Shown here piece after piece: positions 7,940-14,737 of a stretch of DNA of 20,326 nucleotides. The position numbers and the translations under genes are program-made. Source of the DNA: DATBIO01 sp036556965 (lineage in GTDB: Bacteria; Acidobacteriota; Vicinamibacteria; Fen-336); the NCBI GenBank assembly GCA_036556965.1, contig DATBIO010000274.1, forward strand, positions 1 through 20,326, in the 5' to 3' direction. Below the pieces are notes generated by a model. That model made no database searches. It was given only the letters and a program-made list of their open reading frames with translations, and was not told the DNA's origin. Positions within the stretch are counted from its first letter, which is position 1. Every line of letters begins with the position of its first letter.

Positions 7940-8425
7940 ATGGACACGCTGCAGTTCTGCATCGAGCGCCGGAAGGCGGAACGCCCCGCCTTCGTGAACG
8001 TGCTGAAAGCCGTCCCCCAGGGGCGGCTCGACTATCGGCCCGACCCGAGGTCACGTACTGCCGTCGACCTCGCATGGCTGATCGCCATGGAGGAGGGCTG
8101 CCTCGTCACCCTGATCGAGAAGGGGTCGATCGAGTGGAAGGAGCCGCCCCCGCCCGCGACCGTGGCCGAGATCGTCGCCCATTACGAGCGGTCGGCCGCG
8201 CTGGTGGACGAGAGGCTGGCGCGCCTCGACGGCAGCGCGTGGGAGAAGACGGCGGCCATGCTCATCACGGGCGCGCCGGCCTGGGAAGCGCCGCTGCGCG
8301 AGCACGTCTGGGGCTTCTTCTTCGACGCCATCCATCACCGCGGACAGCTGACGACGTACCTGCGTCCGATGGGAGCCAAGGTGCCTTCGATCTACGGGCC
8401 CTCGGGGGACGATCCCGGACAGTAA
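7940..8425 (+). CDS. DinB-like four-helix protein with altered metal-ligand positions
   Basis: The 161-residue protein begins MDTLQFCIERRKAERPAF. The ATG at 7940 is chosen because AAGGGAG lies eight bases upstream; a TTG further up (7889) would fall inside the promoter. The C-terminal DAIHHRGQLTTYLRPMG and the ending VPSIYGPSGDD are typical of the DinB/DUF664 superfamily of helix bundles. Many members bind a metal with three histidines and act as thiol-dependent transferases or related enzymes. Here only H133 of the usual H-x3-H-R-G-Q motif is kept: the first His of that motif is D129, and the ligand normally found in the second helix is missing (DLAWLIAMEEG, 43-53). Metal binding is therefore doubtful or different. 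The gene diverges from the MarR/efflux operon and probably shares its operator, hinting at a role in toxic-compound response. Confidence 0.85.
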   Translation: MDTLQFCIERRKAERPAFVNVLKAVPQGRLDYRPDPRSRTAVDLAWLIAMEEGCLVTLIEKGSIEWKEPPPPATVAEIVAHYERSAALVDERLARLDGSAWEKTAAMLITGAPAWEAPLREHVWGFFFDAIHHRGQLTTYLRPMGAKVPSIYGPSGDDPGQ

Positions 8426-8433
8426 GCCCCCGC

Positions 8434-8463
8434 TTGCCTCGCCGGCCGCGGCCTGCGTACCAT
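8434..8463 (+). promoter_or_regulatory. Possible promoter of the FixJ-type response regulator gene
   Basis: TTGCCT (8434-8439), an 18-bp spacer and TACCAT (8458-8463). Predicted transcription start is near 8470, only about four bases before the ATG at 8474, where no Shine-Dalgarno sequence is visible. Confidence 0.4.
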
Positions 8464-8473
8464 CAAGCTCCCC

Positions 8474-9148
8474 ATGCCGACGCGTGACGTGGCCAAGATC
8501 GCCGCCGGAATACCCAGGACGGTGCTGCTGGTGGACGATGACGCCTCCGTCCGGCGGGCCCTCACGCGACTGCTGACGGTGGCCGGCTACCGGGTGGTGA
8601 GCTTCGCCACGGGGGCGAGGCTCCTCGATGCCACGGAGGAGCTGGAGAGCGGCCCCGCCTGCGTGCTCGCGGACCTGCGCCTGCCCGGCCTCAGCGGCCT
8701 GGAGCTGCAGGTCGAGCTGAAGCGCCGCCACGCCGCCGTGCCCGTCGTGTTCATCAGCGGCCGCGCCGACGTGGTGAGCGGCGTGGAGGCCATGAAGCGG
8801 GGCGCGGTGGACTTCCTGGAGAAGCCGCTGGACCACGCCAGCCTGGTGGCGGCCATCGAGAAGGCGTTCCTGGAGAACCGCCACCGGCGCGAGGTGCAGG
8901 TCGAGCGCCACGACCTCGAGGAGCGCGCGGAGAGGCTCACCCCGCGCGAGCGCGAGGTATTCGCCCTCGTGGTCACGGGGCTGGGCAACAAGCAGGTGGG
9001 CGCGGAGCTGGGAGCCACCGAGAAGACCATCAAGGTCCACCGCGCGCGGGTCATGGAGAAGATGGAGGCAGGCTCGCTGGCGGAGCTCGTGCTGATGGCC
9101 GACCGCCTGGGCCTGACCCCGACCTCCCTGCGACAGGGCCTGCACTAG
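8474..9148 (+). CDS. FixJ/NarL-type response regulator (receiver plus LuxR helix-turn-helix)
   Basis: The 224-residue two-domain regulator has a receiver at about 16-135: acidic cluster D21-D23, phospho-acceptor D67 (VLADLRLPGLSGLEL), switch Ser S95 (VVFISG) and K117-P118 (FLEKPLD). The signature is complete, so it should be phosphorylated. The LuxR-type output domain is at about 155-215: LTPREREVFALVVTGLGNKQ, then TEKTIKVHRARVMEKM as recognition and dimer helices. The FixJ subfamily usually pairs with a HisKA kinase of the FixL/HPK4 type. Such a kinase lies 1.8 kb downstream on the same strand (10983-13445), with two envelope-protein genes between. It is a candidate binder of the GGACC-WW-GGTCC dyads further right in the window; that link is inference. 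Confidence 0.93.
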   Translation: MPTRDVAKIAAGIPRTVLLVDDDASVRRALTRLLTVAGYRVVSFATGARLLDATEELESGPACVLADLRLPGLSGLELQVELKRRHAAVPVVFISGRADVVSGVEAMKRGAVDFLEKPLDHASLVAAIEKAFLENRHRREVQVERHDLEERAERLTPREREVFALVVTGLGNKQVGAELGATEKTIKVHRARVMEKMEAGSLAELVLMADRLGLTPTSLRQGLH

Positions 9149-9196
9149 GGCCGGCACGGGCCGACGTCCGGCGCCTCGACCGGCGCGCCGGGTTTG

Positions 9197-9202
9197 TATA
9201 GT
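9197..9202 (+). promoter_or_regulatory. Possible -10 element ahead of the lipoprotein gene
   Basis: TATAGT lies in a short AT-rich patch of the 76-bp gap after the response-regulator gene, 22 bases before the lipoprotein ATG. No convincing -35 hexamer is found 16-18 bp upstream, so this may be weak, activator-dependent or chance. If real, the two envelope genes and the kinase can be expressed independently of the regulator. Confidence 0.3.
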
Positions 9203-9224
9203 GTTGCGCCGCCCGACCACGACC

Positions 9225-9959
9225 ATGCCGCGCGCGCTCTCCCTCCTCGCCGCTCTAGCCCTGCTGGCAGCGTGTCGGAGGCCCGAGCCCCCGGAGGTCG
9301 TCCGCGCGCGGACCCAGAAGGCGTTCCTGGAGACCCAGATCGGAGAGCTCGAGGGCCTGGTGGCCAGGGCCGAGCGTGGGGAGCTCCAGACCGCCAACCA
9401 GATCGCCATCGGGATCGACGAGAAGGTGGTGACGGACCTGCTGGCCGCGTCGCTGCCCCCGGAGTTCGTGGTCGCCGGGCGGCTGCGGCTCCGCCTGGAG
9501 ACGGCCCGGCCGCTCTTCCGCGGCAACCAGGCCGCGCTGGGCTTCCGCGGGCGGGCGAGCAGCGTGACCGCACCCGCCGTGTTCGTGTCCCTGGAGCTGG
9601 CGGGCCTGGTGGACGAGTTCGTGCTGCGCGACGGCAAGCTGTCGGCACGCGTGAAGGTGCCGCACTTCGCCCTCCTGGATACGAGCGTCACCGCCCTCGC
9701 CCCCCTGGCCAACGAGATCATCCGCAACAACCTGCCTCTCATCGAGGAGCAGATCCCCCCCCTGGAGATCCCGGTGCGCCTGGACGAAGCGCTGCGCATC
9801 GAGGGAGCGAAGATGGGGCCGCTCACCGTGCATCCCGGGTCGCTGCCCTTCAAGATCGCGGTGGCGCGCGTCATGCCCGTCAACCAGCGGCTCTGGATCC
9901 TCCTCGACGCCACCGCCGGTCCCTGGGTGCCGGCCGGCGCCTCCCCACCCCCCTCGTGA
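9225..9959 (+). CDS. Predicted lipoprotein, possibly TULIP/YceB-like
   Basis: From the ATG at 9225 the 244-residue product starts MPRALSLLAALALLAACRRP, a lipoprotein signal with lipobox LAAC (C17). Next comes a charged helical stretch (about 25-55), then strand-rich sequence: IAIGIDEKVVTDLLAASLP, RLRLRLETARPLFRG and VSLELAGLVDEFVLRDGK. A later helix-like segment, LAPLANEIIRNNLPLIEEQ, precedes more strands. The order (an IGIDEKVV-type N-terminal helix, amphipathic strands, then a helix before the last strands) recalls small TULIP-fold lipid-binding lipoproteins such as the YceB/DUF1439 type. That is a fold guess without an alignment. It lies between a response regulator and a kinase and is translationally coupled to the next gene, which looks related. 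Confidence 0.8.
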   Translation: MPRALSLLAALALLAACRRPEPPEVVRARTQKAFLETQIGELEGLVARAERGELQTANQIAIGIDEKVVTDLLAASLPPEFVVAGRLRLRLETARPLFRGNQAALGFRGRASSVTAPAVFVSLELAGLVDEFVLRDGKLSARVKVPHFALLDTSVTALAPLANEIIRNNLPLIEEQIPPLEIPVRLDEALRIEGAKMGPLTVHPGSLPFKIAVARVMPVNQRLWILLDATAGPWVPAGASPPPS

Positions 9960-10972
9960 AGCGGCTCCTCCTCGTCGCCGGCGGCCTGGCCGCCCTCGTC
10001 GCCCTCGGCGCCTGGCAGTACCGGCGCCGGTTCCCCCCCCCGGAGCCGCCCCCCACCGCCGCGGAGCTCCAGGAGCTGCAGGCGAAGGCCGACGCGCTCG
10101 GCGAGCGGCTGCGGGCGGCCCTCGTGGCCCACGGCGAGAAGAACCTGGCGCAGGCGCCGCGCGCGGGCGTGATGATCGGCGTGCCCGTCGGCTTCACCAG
10201 CGCCATCGCGGAGCAGGTCGTCACCGGCCTCTTCCGCGACATGACGCTCACCCTGCACAACCTGAAGGTCCACAAGGAGGGCGAGGTCCGGGTCAAGATG
10301 GTGCTGAAGAAGAAGCGCATCGGCGTCTTCGTGCTGGACGTCCTCATCCACGAGGTGAAGGGCATCCTGCGGCCGGGGCGGCCGGTCCTTCGCTTCGGCG
10401 ACAACCGGCTGGGCTTCGACCTTCCCGTCTCGCTGGCCGAGGGCCAGGGCCGCGCCTCGCTGCGCCTCCGCTGGGACAGCAAGGGGCTGGCCGCCAACAC
10501 CGTGTGCGGGGACGTGGACGTGACCAAGGAGGTGACGGGCGAGGTCATTCCGCAGGACTACCGCCTGACCGGCGGCTTCCGCATCGCCGCGGAGGGCGAC
10601 TCCGTGCTGCTGAAGCCCGACTTCGCCGACCTCGCCGTGCGCATCTTCATCAAGCCGACGGACCAGGCCTGGAAGGCGGTGGACGAGGTGATGGAGGGCA
10701 CGCGCGCGGGCTGCGAGATGGCCCTGGGCAAGGTGGACATCAAGGCCAGGCTGGGAGAGATCGTGGGCCGTGGCTTCAACGTCAAGGTGCCCAAGAAGCT
10801 GCACAAGCCCATCCGCCTGCCCGCCGGCATCCGCCAGTCGCTCGACGTGCAGGGCATCAGGCTCGCCTTCCAGGTCACGCCCACGGCGGTGGTGCTCACC
10901 GAGGAGCGGCTCTGGTACGGGGCGGACCTGGCCCTGGAGAAGCCCGCGGCGCCGGGCGGCGGGGGTCGCTGA
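9956..10972 (+). CDS. Membrane-anchored envelope protein coupled to the preceding lipoprotein gene
   Basis: The GTG start overlaps the upstream stop (GTGA at 9956-9959), a translational-coupling arrangement. The 338-residue product begins VKRLLLVAGGLAALVALGAW, a single N-terminal anchor with no lipobox cysteine, followed by a Pro-rich spacer and a short coiled region (about 35-60). The body is rich in amphipathic strands: RVKMVLKKKRIGVFVLDVLI, RASLRLRWDSKG and IRLAFQVTPTAVVL. A core similar to that of the preceding protein (VMIGVPVGFTSAIAEQVVTG against IAIGIDEKVVTDLLAASLP) suggests a diverged tandem pair, perhaps TULIP-like lipid or sterol binders. I do not recognise a named family. The histidine kinase starts 10 bp downstream, so the three genes are almost certainly one transcript. 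Confidence 0.8.
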   Translation: MKRLLLVAGGLAALVALGAWQYRRRFPPPEPPPTAAELQELQAKADALGERLRAALVAHGEKNLAQAPRAGVMIGVPVGFTSAIAEQVVTGLFRDMTLTLHNLKVHKEGEVRVKMVLKKKRIGVFVLDVLIHEVKGILRPGRPVLRFGDNRLGFDLPVSLAEGQGRASLRLRWDSKGLAANTVCGDVDVTKEVTGEVIPQDYRLTGGFRIAAEGDSVLLKPDFADLAVRIFIKPTDQAWKAVDEVMEGTRAGCEMALGKVDIKARLGEIVGRGFNVKVPKKLHKPIRLPAGIRQSLDVQGIRLAFQVTPTAVVLTEERLWYGADLALEKPAAPGGGGR

Positions 10973-10982
10973 GGGGCGGCAC

Positions 10983-13445
10983 GTGCCTTTCCACGCCCCC
11001 ACCGCCGCCCTCCTCGTCTTCGCCGGGTACTGCGCCGGGGCGTGGCTGGGGTTCGAGCTCCGCTTCCCCCCCGCCGCCACCTCCGTCCTGTGGCCCCCCA
11101 ACGCCCTTCTCACCGCGGCCCTCATCATGGCCCCGCCGCGCGGCTGGTGGGTGTGCCTGGCCGCGGCGCTGCCCGCGCACCTGCTCGTCGGGCTCGGCAC
11201 CGACCTGCCGGGCGCGCTGGTGGGCGCCTTCTTCGTGACCAACTGCTCCGAGGCGCTGATCGCCGCCGGCCTCGTCCACCGCTTCAACGACCAGCCTGCC
11301 CGCTTCGACACCTTCCGCCGCGCGGTGGTGTTCGTGGCGGGGGCGGTGCTGCTCGCACCATTCCTCTCCTGCTTCCTGGACGCCGCCGCCGTGTCCCTCC
11401 TGCGCGGCGACGCCTACTGGGAGGTGTGGCGGACCCGGCTCTACGCCAACACCCTCACCGAGCTGACGCTGGTCCCGGCCCTGGTCGCGCTGGTGTCGTC
11501 GCGCGTCCGGGGCGGGAGCGGCCTCCCGTGGCCGCGCGTGGCGGAGGCGGCGGCGCTGGCCGCCCTGCTCGTGGGGGCGGGCATGCTGCTCTTCGGCAGC
11601 GGGCTGCTGCGCTGGAACCGGCCCACCTCCCTCACCCTGCTCCTGCCCCTGCTCCTCTGGGCGGCCGCCCGCTTCGGGTCGGCGGGGGCGAGCCTGGCCC
11701 TCCTGGGCACGGCCCTGCTCGCCATCGCCGCGGCCACGCGCGGGGGGACGCCCATGCACCCGCTGCCCGCGGAAGAGGCGGTGGTCGTGCTCCAGATCTT
11801 CCTCACCACCGTGGGCGTGCCCCTCTTCGCCCTGGGGGCCCTGATGGAGGAGCGGAGGGGCACGGAGCGACTCCTGGCCGAGCGCCTGCGCTTCCAGGCC
11901 CTCGTCTCCCACCTCTCGGGGGCCTTCGTCCAGCTTCCCAGCGACGCGATGAGCACGGCCTTCACGACCTGGCTGCGGCAGGTGGGCGAGTTCTTCGGCG
12001 CGCGGCGCCTGCTCGTCGCGCGCGTCCAGCGCGAGGGTCCGGAGGTCCTGGGCGCCTGGTCGGCGGATGGCCTGCTCCCGCCCGCCGGGCACGACCTGCC
12101 CTTCGTCCTGCGCGGCGAGGGGGGATGGACCTCGTTCCCGCTGGTGGTGGGCACGCGCGTGCTCGGCGCCCTCAGCATCGAGCCCGACCCCGGGCAGGCG
12201 CGCACGGACGAGGGGGACCAGCGCCTGCTCCTGGTGGCCGAGGTCTTCGGAAGCGCCCTCGCGCGCAAGGAGACGGAGGACGCCCTGCGCGCCAGCGAGG
12301 AGATGAAGTCCTCCATCCTCTCGTCCCTCACCGGCCTGGTGGCCGTGCTCGACCGTGAGGGCCGCATCATCGCCGTCAACGAGAGCTGGGCGAGGACGGC
12401 CGAAGGGGGCGGCCTCCCCGTGGGAGTGGGCGCGAACTACCTCGCGGCCTGCGGGTCCACCGCCCGTCCCGGCCTCCCGGCGTCGGCGGAGGCCCGGGAA
12501 GGGATCCGCCGCGTGCTGGCCGGGGCGCCCGGCGTCTTCGACCACGAGTACACGTGCGCGGGCCCGCACGGCACAAGATGGTTCGCGATGTCCGTGGTTC
12601 CCCTGCGGCGGCCCGAGGGCGGGGCCGTGGTGGGGCACACGGACGTCACCGAGGCCCGGAGCGCGGAGGCGGAGGCCCGCGTCAGCCGCGAGGAGCTGGC
12701 CCACTTCCTCCGCGTCTCCACCGTGGGCGAGCTGACGACCTCCCTCGCCCACGAGCTGAACCAGCCGCTGGCCGCCATCCTCGCCAACGCCCAGGCGGCG
12801 CTCCTCTCCCTCGAGGGCGCGGTGAACGCGGAGGAGCTGCGGGAGGTGCTGGGCGACATCGCGGACGAGGGCCGCCGGGCGGGCGACCTCATCCGGCGGA
12901 TCCGCGAGATGCTGCGCAAGCACGCGCCGGAGCGCGCTCCCCTCTCCCTCAACGCCCTGGTGGCCGACGCGGCCGGGCTCCTCGGCGGCGACGCCGTGAT
13001 CCGCAACGTCGCTCTCCGCCTCGACCTGGACCCGCGGGCGCCCGTGGTGAGCGCGGACCGCGTACAGATCCAGCAGGTGGTCATCAACCTGCTCCTGAAC
13101 GCGCTGGAGGCCATGGACCTCGGCGCGCGCACGCGGCGGGAAGTGGTCGTGCGCACGCTGCTGGCCAGTCCCCACGCCCAGGTGTCGGTGGAGGACACGG
13201 GCCCCGGCCTGCGCGACGACGCGGAGGGCCTGGCCCGCGTCTTCGAGCCCTTCTACACCACCAAGCCGGCGGGGATCGGCATGGGCCTGGCCATCGCGCG
13301 CACCATCCTGGAGGCGCACGAAGGCACCATCACCGCCTGGAACAACGCCGACGCGGGCGCGACCTTCAGCTTCTCCCTGCCCCTGGCCGGCGGCACGGCG
13401 GCGTCACGGGAAGCACTGCGACAGGACGATCCGGCCCGCCCCTGA
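10983..13445 (+). CDS. MASE1-GAF-PAS hybrid-free sensor histidine kinase (FixL/HPK4-like)
   Basis: The start is GTG at 10983 with GAGGGG six bases upstream; earlier starts would lie in the previous gene. Domain order over 820 residues: a MASE1-type membrane sensor of about eight helices (1-290), a GAF-like domain (about 305-425), a PAS domain (about 440-555, LTGLVAVLDREGRIIAVNES), HisKA with phospho-acceptor H590 (STVGELTTSLAHELNQPLAA) and HATPase_c with N706 (INLLLNALEAM), D738 (VEDTGPGL) and FEPFYTTKPAGIGMGLAIA. All catalytic boxes are intact, and no receiver is fused. The H-E-L-N-Q-P box is that of kinases partnering FixJ-type regulators; the regulator at 8474-9148 is the obvious partner. 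The last 42 bp overlap the convergent gene on the minus strand. Confidence 0.93.
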   Translation: MPFHAPTAALLVFAGYCAGAWLGFELRFPPAATSVLWPPNALLTAALIMAPPRGWWVCLAAALPAHLLVGLGTDLPGALVGAFFVTNCSEALIAAGLVHRFNDQPARFDTFRRAVVFVAGAVLLAPFLSCFLDAAAVSLLRGDAYWEVWRTRLYANTLTELTLVPALVALVSSRVRGGSGLPWPRVAEAAALAALLVGAGMLLFGSGLLRWNRPTSLTLLLPLLLWAAARFGSAGASLALLGTALLAIAAATRGGTPMHPLPAEEAVVVLQIFLTTVGVPLFALGALMEERRGTERLLAERLRFQALVSHLSGAFVQLPSDAMSTAFTTWLRQVGEFFGARRLLVARVQREGPEVLGAWSADGLLPPAGHDLPFVLRGEGGWTSFPLVVGTRVLGALSIEPDPGQARTDEGDQRLLLVAEVFGSALARKETEDALRASEEMKSSILSSLTGLVAVLDREGRIIAVNESWARTAEGGGLPVGVGANYLAACGSTARPGLPASAEAREGIRRVLAGAPGVFDHEYTCAGPHGTRWFAMSVVPLRRPEGGAVVGHTDVTEARSAEAEARVSREELAHFLRVSTVGELTTSLAHELNQPLAAILANAQAALLSLEGAVNAEELREVLGDIADEGRRAGDLIRRIREMLRKHAPERAPLSLNALVADAAGLLGGDAVIRNVALRLDLDPRAPVVSADRVQIQQVVINLLLNALEAMDLGARTRREVVVRTLLASPHAQVSVEDTGPGLRDDAEGLARVFEPFYTTKPAGIGMGLAIARTILEAHEGTITAWNNADAGATFSFSLPLAGGTAASREALRQDDPARP

Positions 13446-13967
13446 GCGGTTCACGGGCGCGCACGTCTCGGTGGGGCCGGCGCAGCACCAGCAGGCGCCG
13501 TCGTCCTCCACCGACCCGTTGCGGCCGAGCCTGTGCTCCGCGGCGGGGCCCTCGGCGGTGAGAGAAGCGCACTCCCCGCCCGCGGCGGCGGCAGTGCGCA
13601 GACGCACCGGGTCCCCGGTGGCGTTCACGTAGAGGGGCCGCGGGGCCACGTCCGGGAAGCCGATCGCGGTCACCGCGCGCTGGCCCGGCGCCATCTCGCG
13701 ATAGATGACCCACAGCGGCGTGCCCGGGGGGAAGCGCGCCGCCTCCTCCACCACGCGCGGGCGGAAGCGCCAGGCCATCTGGTCGCCCGCGTCCGTCTTG
13801 ATGACGATGCCGCTGAGCTCCTTGTCCGCGCGCACCAGGGTCCCGCGCACGCTCTGGAAGACCATGGCGCGCGTGTGGGCGCCTCCGGGCGGGGGCGGGG
13901 TCTGTCCGCTGGAGGCCGCGGGGACGAGGGCGAGAAGCAGGACGGCGGGCGACGCGCGCAGGCCCAT
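13404..13967 (-). CDS. Secreted protein with a six-cysteine C-terminal tail, unknown function
   Basis: The 187-residue product starts MGLRASPAVLLLALVPAASS and has a clear Sec signal peptide (cleavage near 20-22, SSGQ). A compact strand-rich domain follows at about 35-115 (SVRGTLVRADKELSGIVIKT, PLWVIYREMAPGQRAVTAIG). The C-terminal tail contains C133, C159, C161, C162, C169 and C185, including the cluster ACWCCAG, which suggests disulfides or metal binding outside the cytoplasm. The start is 11 bp after the stop of the upstream secreted-protein gene, so the two form an operon. The final 42 bp, encoding the tail that includes the last cysteine, are antisense to the histidine kinase gene. No family recognised. 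Alternative upstream starts would run through the neighbouring gene. Confidence 0.75.
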   Translation of the reverse strand: MGLRASPAVLLLALVPAASSGQTPPPPGGAHTRAMVFQSVRGTLVRADKELSGIVIKTDAGDQMAWRFRPRVVEEAARFPPGTPLWVIYREMAPGQRAVTAIGFPDVAPRPLYVNATGDPVRLRTAAAAGGECASLTAEGPAAEHRLGRNGSVEDDGACWCCAGPTETCAPVNRSGAGRIVLSQCFP

Positions 13968-13978
13968 GGCGGCCGCCG

Positions 13979-14557
13979 CTACTTCCCCACCACTTCGACC
14001 TTGGTGAGGCGGACGGGCTCGATCCCGTAGTTCTCGATCTCCATGACGCGGGTGTCGGCGTCGTAGCTGACCTTGGCCGCGCCCGCCAGCTTGCCCTCGC
14101 CTACCCCGTTCTTGTTCAGGCGGATCTCGACGAGGAGGAACTCGTAATCGCGGGAGCGGGGCTGGTTGCGCAGCTCGAAGAAGCTCATGGGGCGGTCGGT
14201 GGCCAGGATGATCCGGCGCGCGCCGTCGCCGTAGGGGATCTGCCGCGCGAACTGCAGGTCCCAGCCCAGGGACGTCGAGGTGCTGATGTACCCGGCGCGG
14301 GGCTTGACGTCCTGGAGGGCGTCCAGGAGCTTCTCGCCGCCTCCCTCCACCAGGACCGCGCGCAGCTTGTCCTGCTCCTCGTCCGTGGACCACCTCTCCA
14401 CCACGATGTCGAGGGTCCCCGCGCTGCTGCGGCCGGTGCCGGACATGTTGACGGCGAAGGCGCGCAGGCGGAGGACGGGGTCCGCCGCCTCGGCCGCCGC
14501 GGGCGCCAGGGCCAGGGCGGTCACGACCGCCACGGCGAGACACGTTGACGTGCGCAT
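13979..14557 (-). CDS. Secreted protein of unknown function, first gene of a two-gene operon
   Basis: The ATG at 14557 has a textbook AAGGAGG seven to eight bases upstream. The 192-residue product begins MRTSTCLAVAVVTALALAPA with a signal peptide ending near AAAEAA (about 24). The mature part has a strand-rich N-terminus (LRLRAFAVNMSG, GTLDIVVERWSTDEEQDKLR), a middle ending DRPMSFFELRNQPRSRDYEF and a C-terminal beta segment VMEIENYGIEPVRLTKVEVVGK. It looks like a single globular periplasmic or secreted domain; I recognise no characterised family. A perfect 20-bp palindrome lies about 55-75 bp upstream of the start, close to -43 relative to a predicted transcription start, so the gene is probably activator-controlled. 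Confidence 0.8.
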   Translation of the reverse strand: MRTSTCLAVAVVTALALAPAAAEAADPVLRLRAFAVNMSGTGRSSAGTLDIVVERWSTDEEQDKLRAVLVEGGGEKLLDALQDVKPRAGYISTSTSLGWDLQFARQIPYGDGARRIILATDRPMSFFELRNQPRSRDYEFLLVEIRLNKNGVGEGKLAGAAKVSYDADTRVMEIENYGIEPVRLTKVEVVGK

Positions 14558-14584
14558 GGGTGAGCCTCCTTCGAGCGGGCGAAA

Positions 14585-14590
14585 ACGATA
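14585..14590 (-). promoter_or_regulatory. Predicted -10 element of the 14557 operon
   Basis: On the minus strand, TATCGT runs 14590 to 14585. It begins 31.5 bp from the centre of the palindrome at 14612-14631. No consensus -35 is present; its place is taken by the palindrome, as expected for a class II activator site. Predicted transcription start is near 14578, leaving a 20-base leader containing AAGGAGG. Confidence 0.4.
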
Positions 14591-14611
14591 GCGCGGCGCC
14601 TGCCGTCCCTC

Positions 14612-14631
14612 CATGGGACCTAGGTCCCATG
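14612..14631. promoter_or_regulatory. Perfect 20-bp palindrome, candidate FixJ/NarL-type activator site
   Basis: CATGGGACCTAGGTCCCATG equals its own reverse complement over all 20 bases. The core GGACCTAGGTCC (14616-14627) recurs in related form at 16413, 16454 and 18325. It lies in the 180-bp divergent gap between the secreted-protein operon (minus) and the 14738 gene (plus). Its distance to a -10 fits only the minus direction well. The rest of this gap shows no other feature I can support. Confidence 0.65.
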
Positions 14632-14737
14632 CCGGTGCCTCGGCACGCGGTCACGGGGCCCCTGGTTGCCGCTCTCGCCATCTTGCACTAGCTTCGAGGA
14701 GACTACAGCGTCCTGCGACGTCGAGAGGAGGAACCGC

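Noticed and set aside
8051..11311. A long open frame on the minus strand across the DinB, regulator and envelope-protein genes
   Set aside because: It spans several convincing plus-strand genes, and its translation shows only low-complexity Ala/Arg/His/Gly sequence with no motif.
10896..13319. A long minus-strand open frame opposite the histidine kinase
   Set aside because: The kinase has every catalytic box in order. The opposite frame is compositionally biased and motif-free.
14663..14688. A possible sigma54 promoter upstream of the 14738 gene (TGG.. and TTGCA)
   Set aside because: The GG and GC elements are not separated by the required distance, so the match fails.
14683..14709. TTGCAC followed by TACAGC as a promoter for the 14738 gene
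   Set aside because: The spacer is only 15 bp and the -10 is poor. Too weak to list as a feature.
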